A stretch of DNA of 64,000 bases from a bacterium (GTDB taxonomy: Bacteria > Desulfobacterota > JAPLJL01). Both the position numbers and the translations under genes were made by a program. Under the pieces are notes generated by a model, which had not been told where the DNA came from, did no database searches, and saw only the letters and a list, made by a program, of their open reading frames with translations. The stretch's first letter is position 1, and every line of letters begins with the position of its first letter. This document shows positions 8,121 through 16,711 of this stretch, in pieces. The stretch covers positions 62,001-126,000 of the forward strand of contig JAQTNV010000002.1 of NCBI GenBank assembly GCA_028713675.1, written 5' to 3'.

Positions 8121-8834
8121 TCATAACATCTGCACCGGATCAGCAATCTGCCATCGCTTGCGTATCGTTGCCTCGTCCGTGCCGTCAAAAACAATCCTGC
8201 CCCGCTCAAGCATAATGAAACGGGAACAGAAGCTCGCCCCGAAGCTAAGATCGTGGGTAGCGACCAGCATCGCCGCCTTTAGTCCGGGGAGCAAACGAAC
8301 GAGGGCTTGCTTGCCCGGAGGGTCAAGACCGGCCGAGGGTTCATCAAGCAAGAGAAGTTGCGGGTCGGTAACAATGGCCCCAGCGAGTGCTACGCGCTGT
8401 TTCTGCCCGTGGGAAAGGTGGTGCAAGGGTGACTCCGCGAAACGCCCCACCCCTAGCGAGTCGAGAACCCGGGTTGCTTTCGCAAATGCTTCTTGCGATG
8501 CATAACCCCGGCGAAGGAGGCCGAAGGCCGTATCTTCAACCGCCTTGGAGAAAAGGAGCTGATCTTCGGGAACATTGAAGAGAAATCCGATCCGTTCACG
8601 GATCTCGGCGACCGTGCGGCGGGAAACCAGCGTCCCGGATACCCAAATTTCCCCTTGGAACGGGACAAGCCCCACGGCGGCCAGGAGCAAAGTGGATTTG
8701 CCCGAACCATTGAGCCCGACCAGCGCTACGCGTTCCCCTGCGGCAATGGAAAAAGAAACTCCAGAGATCGCAGCTTCACCGCTTGATTCATAGTGCACGG
8801 TCACGTCGCGAAACACCAGCGCCGGCCGGTTCAT
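8121..8834 (-). CDS. ECF transporter ATPase (EcfA/CbiO type)
   Basis: Cytoplasmic ABC ATPase of 237 residues powering an energy-coupling-factor importer. Walker A GLNGSGKST, signature LSHGQKQRVAL, Walker B LLLLDEPSAGLD and switch His (VATHD) are all present, and the spacing and Q-loop region (FNVPEDQLLF) are typical of CbiO/EcfA. The start is ATG at 8834, which overlaps the TGA of ecfT (ATGA), so the two are translationally coupled. Longer readings upstream run across ecfT in the wrong frame. Only one ATPase is present, so it would act as a homodimer. No other ABC ATPase is found in the first 60 kb, so it may be the only energiser near the ABC-3 permease at 16712-17554. Confidence 0.92.
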   Translation of the reverse strand: MNRPALVFRDVTVHYESSGEAAISGVSFSIAAGERVALVGLNGSGKSTLLLAAVGLVPFQGEIWVSGTLVSRRTVAEIRERIGFLFNVPEDQLLFSKAVEDTAFGLLRRGYASQEAFAKATRVLDSLGVGRFAESPLHHLSHGQKQRVALAGAIVTDPQLLLLDEPSAGLDPPGKQALVRLLPGLKAAMLVATHDLSFGASFCSRFIMLERGRIVFDGTDEATIRKRWQIADPVQML

Positions 8835-9592
8835 GCCGCCCCCCACCAGCGTGCCGCCACGGCAATTCCAAGCGAGCCGAGAACCAGAGCGAGTACTATG
8901 CCGTCGGTCCACCTCATCTGAGAATATCCGAAAGAGCCAAGATCGGCATCGCAGTATCCCCTGAATTCCATAGCGGTGGCTACTCGTTCCGCATGCACGA
9001 TGATCCTTGGCAGCCATACCCGAGGGAAGGAGAACAGCATCCGCAGAGTGGTTAAGCCGCCACCCGCCGCGCCGCGAACAGAGATGGCCGCGGCTATGCG
9101 TCTGGTCTCGTAAACAAGCGTGGCGGTCTGGTGGACAATCTGAAGTAGGATCACCGCTGCCATTTCCGGCACGGGTAAACGCAGCAGCCCCTGGCGAAGA
9201 TCGCTTGCGCTCAGGGTTGAAATTGTGGCTATCGAAATCAGCATCCCAGCGCTTCCGTGCAGAAAGATGCCCCAGGGGACAACCAGCGCGTGCGCCCAAG
9301 TCGCTGCTCCCCCGGGAACATCTGGACGGATAAACGGCACCAGCAGGAAATACGGCAGGAACATTGCGAGAGCAAGCATGATGAACGACCACATCATCCC
9401 GGCCGGAGGGCGGCAGAAAAAAACCCAGAAGGTCGTCACCGCCGCAATAACGAAGATGCCCAGCACCGTCGTCGCTGGCGCTACTAGGCATGCAGTGAAT
9501 ATGATCACCCCGGCCGCAATGCGGCTGGGTGGCGCGAGGCCCACGACCGGTCCACGTGCGCATCCCCAAATGTTGTGCCAAGACGTCCGCAT
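8831..9592 (-). CDS. ECF transporter transmembrane component (EcfT/CbiQ type)
   Basis: Inner-membrane coupling subunit of 253 residues with about five hydrophobic helices in the N-terminal half and a cytoplasmic helical region. EcfT carries two short Ala/Arg/Gly coupling motifs that contact the ATPases; here SVRGA and MEFRGY fit. It lies between a methyltransferase (7 bases upstream) and ecfA (4-base overlap) in one operon with a TonB receptor and an S-like protein. It should couple ATP hydrolysis in EcfA to substrate release from the S component. The substrate is unknown. Confidence 0.85.
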   Translation of the reverse strand: MRTSWHNIWGCARGPVVGLAPPSRIAAGVIIFTACLVAPATTVLGIFVIAAVTTFWVFFCRPPAGMMWSFIMLALAMFLPYFLLVPFIRPDVPGGAATWAHALVVPWGIFLHGSAGMLISIATISTLSASDLRQGLLRLPVPEMAAVILLQIVHQTATLVYETRRIAAAISVRGAAGGGLTTLRMLFSFPRVWLPRIIVHAERVATAMEFRGYCDADLGSFGYSQMRWTDGIVLALVLGSLGIAVAARWWGAA

Positions 9593-9598
9593 TTGTAT

Positions 9599-10210
9599 TT
9601 ACCTCACTTGCTTCACGCCCGTAACGAGGTAATGCTCCTCATCTTCGACCGCGGTTGTCACCTGAAAACCGAATTGGGTGAGCAGGGCTGCCGTTTCGCC
9701 AACGGGTGGGAGAATATCGTGACGCACAGCCTCGCCAGCGGAAGCATGAATTTCATTGATGAATTTCCGACCCGCGAGGTGCCAGACATGAAGGCGGCCC
9801 CCGGGCTTGAGCACTCTACCCAACTCGTTGGCGACGGCGGCGTGATCGTCGAAGTGCGGCCACACGGAATAACAGATAACCCGGTCGAAAGACCCGTCGG
9901 TCCAGGGCAGACTCCTAGCATCCATGACCTGCCACTCAACCCGCGGGTCGGAAATTTTGCCGCGCGCCAATTCGATCATCTGCGGCGAAATGTCAATGGC
10001 CACGATCCGGCCGGCGGCCGAGAGCCTAGCCAGCAAGGCGCGCGTGAGGTTACCTGTCCCGCAACCGATGTCGAGCACCGTTTCCGAATCCCCGACTCCG
10101 AGTTCTTCCAAACCTGCCGCGAGTTTGATCCCCAGGGCCGCCTGGTTTTCCCAGCTGTCCCATTTCCAAGCGATGCCGTCGAAATATACAGCTTTGGGGT
10201 TCTGGTTCAT
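9599..10210 (-). CDS. Class I SAM-dependent methyltransferase in the ECF operon
   Basis: Protein of 203 residues of the UbiE/type-11 fold. Motif I is ETVLDIGCGTGNLTRALL, the acidic residue of motif II is VAIDISPQMIELAR, motif III MDARSLPW, and the post-motif strand RVLKPGGRLHVWHLAGR follows. It overlaps the S-like gene by 4 bases and precedes ecfT by 7, so it is made with a transporter and may modify the imported compound or a metallophore. Nothing in the sequence reveals the substrate. Methyltransferases are not a usual part of ECF operons. Confidence 0.88.
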   Translation of the reverse strand: MNQNPKAVYFDGIAWKWDSWENQAALGIKLAAGLEELGVGDSETVLDIGCGTGNLTRALLARLSAAGRIVAIDISPQMIELARGKISDPRVEWQVMDARSLPWTDGSFDRVICYSVWPHFDDHAAVANELGRVLKPGGRLHVWHLAGRKFINEIHASAGEAVRHDILPPVGETAALLTQFGFQVTTAVEDEEHYLVTGVKQVR

Positions 10211-10749
10211 TTACGTTTCCCTGCGGGCGCAGCTTCGTATCGCGCTTTTCCTTTACCGATCCGGACCACGGCCGGGACCACGACAATCATCAGGACAATG
10301 CCCGGCCATCCCCTCAGAAGCGAGAGTCCGGCCATAAACTCGGCCGGCAATCTAATGATCAGTGAAAAACCGTAGACCAGGGCGATATATATCACGCGGC
10401 CGAGCAGCAAGATGGGGATCAAAACCAGCCACTCATTCGTGTGAGGCCGGACGGTTTTCACGGCTGAAATCAGCGCCGTCATAACCGCAAGCTCAAAAGC
10501 CATGAAAACCGCTATCGGCGGATAGAACGGCGGCATACCGGTCACCGCTCCAGATAAGAGCGGCACGAGGAGCGATGTCACCGCCGCCGCCCGCGGTCGG
10601 ATAAAAAACGCCAGGGTTACCAGCGGCAGATACATGGGCATGAATACCTGTCCAAGGTGCACCAAGTGGAAAATAACCGGCAGGAGGAGCGCCGCCGCCC
10701 CGAACAGGCCGCAATATGCCAGTTCCCGCGGAGAAAGATGATGAGGCAT
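10207..10749 (-). CDS. Putative ECF substrate-binding (S) component
   Basis: Integral membrane protein of 180 residues with about five to six helices and a basic tail. Size, topology and position between a TonB receptor and EcfT/EcfA fit an S component, the subunit that gives an ECF transporter its specificity. It does not look like the well-known biotin, riboflavin, thiamine or CbiM types. A short motif SPRELAYCGLFGAAALLLP at the start resembles the beginning of other S subunits. The substrate is unknown; the outer-membrane receptor upstream suggests a scarce compound or metal complex too large for porins. Confidence 0.65.
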   Translation of the reverse strand: MPHHLSPRELAYCGLFGAAALLLPVIFHLVHLGQVFMPMYLPLVTLAFFIRPRAAAVTSLLVPLLSGAVTGMPPFYPPIAVFMAFELAVMTALISAVKTVRPHTNEWLVLIPILLLGRVIYIALVYGFSLIIRLPAEFMAGLSLLRGWPGIVLMIVVVPAVVRIGKGKARYEAAPAGKRK

Positions 10750-10750
10750 G

Positions 10751-12727
10751 CTAAATCTCCATTTTTAAACCAATCAGAATATTAAAACCCGGCATCGGGT
10801 AATCCTTTATGTAAGCATACTTCCGATCAAGAAAGTTACGAAGGAACAAGTACGGCTCCAGGGTAAGACCGCGTTCACGCAAATCGTAACGATAACGGAA
10901 AGCCAAATCCATGGTGAAAACATCGTTGATCGGTTGACGCGAGTAATCCGCCATGTAAAGGCCGTGCACCCACTCCCCGCTGAGGCTACCCCCGAGGAAG
11001 TGCTCAGAAAAATCCTTGCCGGCTTCCAGCGTGAAATCGAGTTTGCCGTCTGGATTCTGCCGGGTGTAACGGCCGATGTCTTGCCAATCGCCGGTTATGA
11101 ACAGCGATACCGGGCCGAGACGCTTTAAGCCCACGCTTGCTTCAACCCCAGGGATCGTGATGTGATCGATATTAACTACTTCCGCGCTCGGCCATACCCC
11201 AAAATACTTGATCAGGTTGTCGGCCTCGGAGACGTAACCCATGCAGGAAATCTCCAAGCGCCCGGATTCCCAACCGCCTCCGAAATCCCAATTCCGCGAG
11301 AATTCCGGCTTCAGGGCCGGGTTCGCCGTGGGGAAGGGCAGGTAGAGCTCTCGAATCGTCGGTTGCCGGAAATTCCTGGCCACCCTCGCGCGGAGAAACA
11401 GTCCATCGGTAATTTCCCAGCGCCCCCCTGCCTTATAAAGGAAAGCGAAACCGTATTTCGAGCTCCAGAATTCCCGGGCCCCCAGAACCAAGGTAATCGG
11501 CCCTACCGGCCAAAGACTGAGTTGATGATATAGCGAGGTGTTGTTCGATCCTTTTACCGGAGACTTCTCATCGCTGATACGATTTTTTACTTTACCCTCC
11601 ACCTGTTCCGTAGCCAGGCCGATCAAGGCCTCGACGGATCGGCGGATTTTCCAATCCGCTTCAGCTTTCCCTCCACCGACATAGTCACGGGAATAGAAGC
11701 CGTCATACAGGCGATGAACACCAAAGTTTATGTAGGGAATGGCGGTCAAATGGACCGATTCGGTATCCTTAGTGATATTGATTGAAGCGTTGTTTCTCCA
11801 AACATCAAACCGGTGATCAGGGGTCGGATGGGTGGCGGGCCCAGGGTCGGCGCCGTCCAGATGAACAAGTTTATCTCTAATCGCCAACAGATAATCCGGC
11901 CGACGATACTGGACCGCCGCCTCACCGATGGTCTCGTCACCGTCCATCCCTTTACGATGTCCCTGTGTGCTCAAAGCCGTGAAGGCGGCCGCGGTGTCCC
12001 AGGGGCCGGATCGCCCCAGCATGGATAGACTTTCACGGAGCGTTGAGTAACTGCCGAAAGCGGAGTCATCGAGGAATTCATATCCTTCCCTTTCCCGCCA
12101 CCGGTTTCGGATAAGGATCGCCCCTCCCATGGCATTGGTGCCGTAAAGGACGGAATCACCGCCCTTGATCACCAGCACCTCGTCAATGAGAAACGGAACA
12201 TAAGCGTCCGGAATCGGGTGCCCGAAGATACCTTGATAGTCGGGAACGCCGTCTTCAACCATCAACACCTGGGAATTTGGACTCCCCCCAAAGCCGCGAA
12301 TGTGGATACCGCCTGAAGCCCCGCTCGACACCCCGTGCATGGCGCCTCGGCCCGAGACATAGACGTCAGCCGCTTCCTGGGAAAGCGCTTCCAGGGTGCT
12401 GGGTCTCGGACTATCCCGGAGTTTTTGGCCGCTGACCTGGGTGGAATCCTCTGTTTTATCTTTCGAGATGGGTTTGCGGCCGAGGATTTCCACCTCGATA
12501 GATGGTTCACCAACATCAGGATTTTTTTCGATTATTTTCCCGGTGGGAGCAGCTGTCCCGCCTTCCGGATATTCAGCGCTCTTCACGCCCGCAAAGCCGC
12601 TACCCTGACCTTCCGCAGGAGGGACCGCGGGAGCCGGAACTTCTTCGGCACCCGCCGGACCGGATATCCAGATCAGCAGTCCGAGCGCGATCCCGGCAAT
12701 TATCCACCCGCTTCGCTTAATGCCCAT
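10751..12727 (-). CDS. TonB-dependent outer-membrane receptor
   Basis: Outer-membrane active transporter of 658 residues from the ATG at 12727. That start gives a clear signal peptide (MGIKRSGWIIAGIALGLLI to GPAGAEE); earlier codons lie inside the lipoprotein gene and are rejected. A Pro/Ala-rich stretch precedes the plug domain, which has the typical IHIRGFGGSPNSQVLMVEDG and LYGTNAMGGAILIRN. A 22-strand barrel fills the rest, ending in GLKMEI, although the last residue is not the usual Phe. It overlaps the lipoprotein gene by 11 bases and sits 2 bases before the S-like gene, so outer- and inner-membrane steps of one uptake route are co-expressed. The substrate cannot be told from the sequence. 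Confidence 0.92.
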   Translation of the reverse strand: MGIKRSGWIIAGIALGLLIWISGPAGAEEVPAPAVPPAEGQGSGFAGVKSAEYPEGGTAAPTGKIIEKNPDVGEPSIEVEILGRKPISKDKTEDSTQVSGQKLRDSPRPSTLEALSQEAADVYVSGRGAMHGVSSGASGGIHIRGFGGSPNSQVLMVEDGVPDYQGIFGHPIPDAYVPFLIDEVLVIKGGDSVLYGTNAMGGAILIRNRWREREGYEFLDDSAFGSYSTLRESLSMLGRSGPWDTAAAFTALSTQGHRKGMDGDETIGEAAVQYRRPDYLLAIRDKLVHLDGADPGPATHPTPDHRFDVWRNNASINITKDTESVHLTAIPYINFGVHRLYDGFYSRDYVGGGKAEADWKIRRSVEALIGLATEQVEGKVKNRISDEKSPVKGSNNTSLYHQLSLWPVGPITLVLGAREFWSSKYGFAFLYKAGGRWEITDGLFLRARVARNFRQPTIRELYLPFPTANPALKPEFSRNWDFGGGWESGRLEISCMGYVSEADNLIKYFGVWPSAEVVNIDHITIPGVEASVGLKRLGPVSLFITGDWQDIGRYTRQNPDGKLDFTLEAGKDFSEHFLGGSLSGEWVHGLYMADYSRQPINDVFTMDLAFRYRYDLRERGLTLEPYLFLRNFLDRKYAYIKDYPMPGFNILIGLKMEI

Positions 12728-13184
12728 AGGGACCAGGGGTGGAGAAATCCTGCTCGATATCGTCAAGCGTGATTTCGTAAACCTTGAAGTCGCCGTAACC
12801 AACGTGTTTTATAGAAATGGTTTGATAATTGAACCAAGTCGGATTCACATTGATCAATCCGGCATCAATAACGGGAGCCGTAATCCCCTCACTTCCCTCG
12901 CACTGACAGAGCCCATTGATAGTTCCGTCTTTGACCTGTTCTTGGCAGTATTCTTCCGCATCGAATTTTTGGAAGTGAACTTTATCCTCGCCGGGCAAAC
13001 ACTGCTGTGGTGATGTCGCTTCCCCGTAGGCAAGGACCGTGTTCCAAATACACCCTTTAAAACTCACATTCTTTAATAGGATATATTTGTTCGTTTTATT
13101 CACCACCGCGACCTCCGGGTAGGCGAGGTCACAGCCCACGATCACGATCAAAATGAACATCCAGATTAATTTCCGGCGCAACAT
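12717..13184 (-). CDS. Cys-rich lipoprotein preceding the TonB receptor
   Basis: Predicted lipoprotein of 155 residues. MLRRKLIWMFILIVIVGCD is a lipoprotein signal with lipobox VIVGC. ATG at 13184 is preferred over 13196 because a GGGGA sequence precedes it. The mature part has several cysteines (FKGCIW, QQCLPGE, EEYCQEQ, LCQCEG) and many aromatic residues. I do not recognise the family. It overlaps the receptor gene by 11 bases and shares features with the next lipoprotein (13268-13765): similar length, conserved spaced cysteines and a QQCLPG/HCLPL motif. Both may be surface or periplasmic partners of the receptor. Confidence 0.75.
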   Translation of the reverse strand: MLRRKLIWMFILIVIVGCDLAYPEVAVVNKTNKYILLKNVSFKGCIWNTVLAYGEATSPQQCLPGEDKVHFQKFDAEEYCQEQVKDGTINGLCQCEGSEGITAPVIDAGLINVNPTWFNYQTISIKHVGYGDFKVYEITLDDIEQDFSTPGPYGH

Positions 13185-13203
13185 CTTTATCCCCATGGAA
13201 GAA

Positions 13204-13245
13204 TTAAAAAAACTGCCGCTCCTGCTTTATAAAAGGGCGGCAGTT
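13204..13245 (-). terminator. Intra-operon terminator between the two lipoprotein genes
   Basis: On the minus strand AACTGCCGC pairs with GCGGCAGTT across a 17-base loop and is followed by TTTTTTAATTC. It should stop most transcripts after the first lipoprotein gene, leaving a lower read-through level for the TonB/ECF genes. Confidence 0.7.
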
Positions 13246-13267
13246 CATTTAGAAAATTAGGAACTGG

Positions 13268-13765
13268 TTACTGGCATTGTGTGTTTGTTATTCGCTCTGG
13301 GTAGGACTTGAAGTCGTATGCCGGCCAGAGCGCGAGAATTCGGTCATACTGGGCCTCGGGGATGGGTTCCACGCCAGTGGGCGGGCAGGGGCCCTGGTGG
13401 TTCGCCATATTGATGGCAATGGTCCGCGTCTGTCCGTCCACCACTTCCTCTTCGGCCTTGGTGGCAAGCGGGAGGCAATGCTCTTTGGCGCAGGTGGTGT
13501 CATTCCAAGAGGCGACCATCAGCACATAATCCAGTCCAGGCGTAACCTTCTGCTCTGCGCTGGTTTCCCCCAGCAAGATCTTCCCGAATTGCACGCCGAG
13601 ATATGAGGATTCGCAGATGGTCCAAGGCGGCTGGTAAGCCATAGAGGCATTATTGAAGTCATTTTTAATACTGACTGTGGCGGAGCCTTTATCGCTTCCG
13701 CAACCGACAACCGCAACCAAAACCGCCAGCATTAATCCCGCTGCCATTTTTCCGACTAGTTTCAT
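13268..13765 (-). CDS. Lipoprotein, first gene of the TonB/ECF operon
   Basis: Protein of 165 residues with lipoprotein signal MKLVGKMAAGLMLAVLVAVV and lipobox VVGC. ATG at 13765 is chosen because GGAG stands 8 bases before it; the ATG six codons earlier has no site. The mature protein has cysteines in TICESS, TTCAKEHCLPL, GPCPPTG and a C-terminal NTQCQ, consistent with disulfides in a periplasmic or surface protein. No known family was recognised. It is the promoter-proximal gene and is followed by a terminator, so it is probably the most abundant product of the operon, like a binding protein. Confidence 0.78.
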   Translation of the reverse strand: MKLVGKMAAGLMLAVLVAVVGCGSDKGSATVSIKNDFNNASMAYQPPWTICESSYLGVQFGKILLGETSAEQKVTPGLDYVLMVASWNDTTCAKEHCLPLATKAEEEVVDGQTRTIAINMANHQGPCPPTGVEPIPEAQYDRILALWPAYDFKSYPERITNTQCQ

Positions 13766-13842
13766 CCTGTTCTCTCCTTTCATTTTTCATCCCTTAATGG
13801 TTTTTAATAAATAGCAAATAAATCGATTTTCATAACATCTAA

Positions 13843-13868
13843 TAGCACCTTTATTATAATACGTGCTA
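13843..13868 (-). promoter_or_regulatory. Promoter bracketed by an inverted repeat
   Basis: On the minus strand TAGCAC and GTGCTA flank a 14-base core containing a perfect TATAAT. A repressor bound to the repeat would cover the -10 box. It lies about 80 bases before the first lipoprotein gene. Which regulator binds is unknown; it does not match the standard Zur or Fur sites. Confidence 0.5.
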
Positions 13869-13993
13869 CCAAACAAAATACTGATTCCCGTTTTTAATGT
13901 CAAGAACAGGCGCCATTTTATAATTTTTGAAGTTTAAAATTTTGTATTTTTAATATATTTTATGTCTTCCTTATTGTTTGAGAAGGAATCGGG

Positions 13994-14022
13994 TTGACGC
14001 CAAAATAGTGCTTGTATAACAT
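13994..14022 (+). promoter_or_regulatory. Candidate sigma-70 promoter for the metal-ABC set
   Basis: TTGACG at 13994-13999 is followed after 17 bases by TAACAT (14017-14022); TATAAC overlaps at 15-base spacing. It points to the small protein at 14036. The distance to the ATG is very short (about 14 bases), so the leader would be minimal. Confidence 0.4.
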
Positions 14023-14035
14023 TGATTGCAATTTT

Positions 14036-14320
14036 ATGAAGCGTTCCATTTCCAGTTTCTTGACCATGGTGTTCATTGTCGGCGCGCTGCTTTTGCCGGC
14101 ACTGCACCGGGCGCATTGCGCTTCTGACCATAGCTCCCACGATTCCGGACAGTGTTCGATCTGTCAGCTTGCCAGCGCTGCAATCCTCCTTACGACCTTC
14201 TCACCGATGGCGACGATTTTTCAAACCGTCATCATGGGTCATGTTTATGTTCCGCAGGTTTTTGCTCCTTCCGTCGTATTGCGCGGTCCCGGGCAAGACC
14301 GCGCACCTCCAGTTGCCTGA
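14036..14320 (+). CDS. Small exported His/Cys protein next to metal transport genes
   Basis: Protein of 94 residues starting MKRSISSFLTMVFIVGALLL, an export signal, then HRAHCASDHSSHDSGQCSICQLA, a His/Cys cluster that could bind a transition metal, a second hydrophobic stretch and a Pro-rich tail. This layout resembles DUF2946-type small proteins found with copper or zinc genes. No ribosome site is visible before the ATG. It precedes the porin and the binding-protein/permease genes on the same strand. A metal-related role is inferred from the motif and neighbours. Confidence 0.55.
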   Translation: MKRSISSFLTMVFIVGALLLPALHRAHCASDHSSHDSGQCSICQLASAAILLTTFSPMATIFQTVIMGHVYVPQVFAPSVVLRGPGQDRAPPVA

Positions 14321-14417
14321 TATACCATTCAGGCGATTATCGTACGCGACTTAGGACGGATTATTTCTTCCGCTAAGTCTGCTCTGATCTCAATATTTTC
14401 AACTCGGGAGAGACTGT

Positions 14418-15731
14418 ATGAAAATAGGATTCTCTGGTTCCATTTTCGTTCTAGCTTTGCTGATCCCTCTGGTCGGTAACGCCGGCGAGGTGGAGTCGGC
14501 CAACAGCGCGAAGGAAGAAATCAGACAACTGCAATTGCGCGTCGAAGACCTGGAAAAGCAATTGTCCGAATCGAAGCCGCCGGCACCGGCGGCGCCAACG
14601 ATGCGGGCGGGATCCGCATATATGAACGTCAGCTTTGACGTCTTGGCGAACTTGGGCTGGTCGTCTACTCCGGATGCCAAGAAACTGCAACCCGGCGACC
14701 ATGACCCATCGCAGCGGGGCTTTTCGCTCCGTAACGCCGAGCTCGCGCTTGACGGTGCCGTTGACCCTTATTTGAAGGGATTCGCCAACATCGTCTTGAA
14801 AACCGATGCCAGCGACGGCACCGAAATCGAGCTGGAGGAAGCATACCTGCTATCCACCAGCCTGCCGGCCGGCCTGCAGATCAAGGCCGGCCGTTTCTTT
14901 GCCGAGTTCGGCCGGCAAAACGCCCAGCATCCGCATACCTGGGCCTTCGTCGATGAACCGCTGGTACTTAACCGGATGTTCGGTTCGGACGGTCTTCGCC
15001 AGAACGGCGTGCGGTTTTCCTGGCTGGCACCCACCCCCAACTACCTGGAGTTTATTCTTGGGGTGTTCAACGGCCAGGGTGGAGACGCCTCGAGCTTCCG
15101 CTTCCTGGGTGAAACTGACGCGAACGGGGTTGAGCGCGTTTATGGAAGGGCGACGCAGGATCGGCCGCTCGACAGCGTCGGAGACCTTCTCTATGTGCCG
15201 CGGATCGCATCTTCCTTCGACCTGACGGATTCGCAGACACTGGTCCTGGGCGCCTCCGCCGCCTTCGGCCCCAATAACACGGGCGGAGACGCTCGGACTG
15301 CTATTTATGGAGCGGACGTATATTGGAAATGGAAATCACCCCGTGCGGAAGGAGGGTGGCCGTTCCTCACCTGGCAGACCGAGTTCTTGGGACGCAACTT
15401 TCAGGCCGGGGCCGACTTGACGGCGGGGTTGCCGGCCGAAACCCTGCACGACTGGGGATTGTACTCCCAAATCCAGTGGGGCTGGGCGCGCCGCTGGACC
15501 CTGGGACTCCGGGGTGAGTATGTAACCGGGGACGGCAGCGCCAGCGGCGAGGCCGCGGCGGAACGATCCACCGAGGCTCGGGTTTCCCCCGACGTGACCT
15601 GGTACTCGAGCGAATTCAGCAAGTTCCGCCTCCAGTACAATCACGAGTGGCGCGAGCATGCACGGGAGGGAGACGCCGTCTGGCTCCAAGTGGAATTCAT
15701 GCTGGGAGCGCACGCCGCGCACAAATTCTAA
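14418..15731 (+). CDS. Outer-membrane porin with N-terminal coiled coil
   Basis: Protein of 437 residues with signal peptide MKIGFSGSIFVLALLIPLVG, a short periplasmic coiled coil (SAKEEIRQLQLRVEDLEKQL) and a long barrel region with alternating strands such as GFANIVLKTDASDG and QIKAGRFFAEFGRQNAQHPH. The coiled-coil plus 16-18-strand barrel layout is that of the OprO/P-like or zinc-associated porin group often placed beside ZnuA-type genes. It stands 35 bases before the binding-protein gene. A role in admitting the metal handled by the downstream transporter is inferred. Confidence 0.82.
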   Translation: MKIGFSGSIFVLALLIPLVGNAGEVESANSAKEEIRQLQLRVEDLEKQLSESKPPAPAAPTMRAGSAYMNVSFDVLANLGWSSTPDAKKLQPGDHDPSQRGFSLRNAELALDGAVDPYLKGFANIVLKTDASDGTEIELEEAYLLSTSLPAGLQIKAGRFFAEFGRQNAQHPHTWAFVDEPLVLNRMFGSDGLRQNGVRFSWLAPTPNYLEFILGVFNGQGGDASSFRFLGETDANGVERVYGRATQDRPLDSVGDLLYVPRIASSFDLTDSQTLVLGASAAFGPNNTGGDARTAIYGADVYWKWKSPRAEGGWPFLTWQTEFLGRNFQAGADLTAGLPAETLHDWGLYSQIQWGWARRWTLGLRGEYVTGDGSASGEAAAERSTEARVSPDVTWYSSEFSKFRLQYNHEWREHAREGDAVWLQVEFMLGAHAAHKF

Positions 15732-15765
15732 AACCAAAACACCAGTAAGAAAGGAGAAGTATCGA

Positions 15766-16698
15766 ATGAAGATAAAGACCATTATTTTGAAAACCGCCCT
15801 GGCTCTGGCCGTCTTCTTGGGGACGTCAGCCTCCGGCCTGGCCAAACTGAATGTGGTCGCGACCACGTCGGATCTGGGCTCGATCGCTCATGAAATCGGA
15901 GGCGACTTAATCCAGGTGACCGTTTTGGCCAAACCGATGGAAGATGTTCACTTTGTGGATCCGAAGCCTAGTTATGTCGTCAAACTCGCGCATGCCGACG
16001 TTCTCCTCGAAGGCGGCGCCGAACTCGAGATCGGCTGGTTGCCACCGCTGCTGGAGGGCGCTAGGAATCAAAAGCTGGGGGCCGGACAACCCGGACGCGT
16101 CGGATGCGCGGAGGGGTTATCTCTCCTTGAGGTGCCCGCGCTGCTCGACCGTTCCCAAGGCGATCTCCATGCGGCGGGCAATCCTCATTTCCTGATCGAC
16201 CCGGTGAATGCCCGCCATGCGGCGAAACGCATCTATTCCGCTTTCTCCGAAGTTGATCCGGCCCACCGTGCCGGATACCGGGAAAGGCTGGAAACTTTCA
16301 CCCGGCGCCTCGATGAAAAGCTGCCGGCTTGGCAGAAAGCGCTAGCGCCATTCTCCGGCCGGCGCGTGGTCGCATTCCATAACTCCTGGCCGTATTTCGC
16401 CCAACGCTTTGGATTGAAAATCGACCTGTTCCTAGAGCCTAAACCCGGCATCCCACCGACCCCTGCCCACCTTGCGGAAGTAATCGACCGGATGAAGGCG
16501 GAAAAAATCGGAGTCATTATAGTCGAACCTTTCCAGAACCGAAAAACAGCGGAGACCGTGGCCAACCGGACGGGTGCCGTCTTAATAGACGTGACCCAGT
16601 ATCCGGGCGGGATCAAAGGAACGGAGGGGGGCTACATCGAGCTGATGGATTACCTGGTCAACACCCTGGCGAATGCACTAAGCGGTAAAACACGCTGA
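15766..16698 (+). CDS. Metal ABC transporter substrate-binding protein (ZnuA/cluster A-I)
   Basis: Periplasmic binding protein of 310 residues. ATG at 15766 follows AAGGAG at ideal spacing and gives a signal peptide ending SASGLAK. The family's metal ligands are present: His in DVHFVDPKPSY, His in NPHFLIDP and His in VAFHNSWPYF, plus an acidic residue in the region IIVEPFQNRKTAE. There is no His-rich loop of the kind many zinc proteins have, so zinc or manganese cannot be told apart. The gene lies between the porin and the ABC-3 permease. No matching ATPase is in the operon. Confidence 0.9.
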   Translation: MKIKTIILKTALALAVFLGTSASGLAKLNVVATTSDLGSIAHEIGGDLIQVTVLAKPMEDVHFVDPKPSYVVKLAHADVLLEGGAELEIGWLPPLLEGARNQKLGAGQPGRVGCAEGLSLLEVPALLDRSQGDLHAAGNPHFLIDPVNARHAAKRIYSAFSEVDPAHRAGYRERLETFTRRLDEKLPAWQKALAPFSGRRVVAFHNSWPYFAQRFGLKIDLFLEPKPGIPPTPAHLAEVIDRMKAEKIGVIIVEPFQNRKTAETVANRTGAVLIDVTQYPGGIKGTEGGYIELMDYLVNTLANALSGKTR

Positions 16699-16711
16699 AA
16701 GGAGCGGCATC

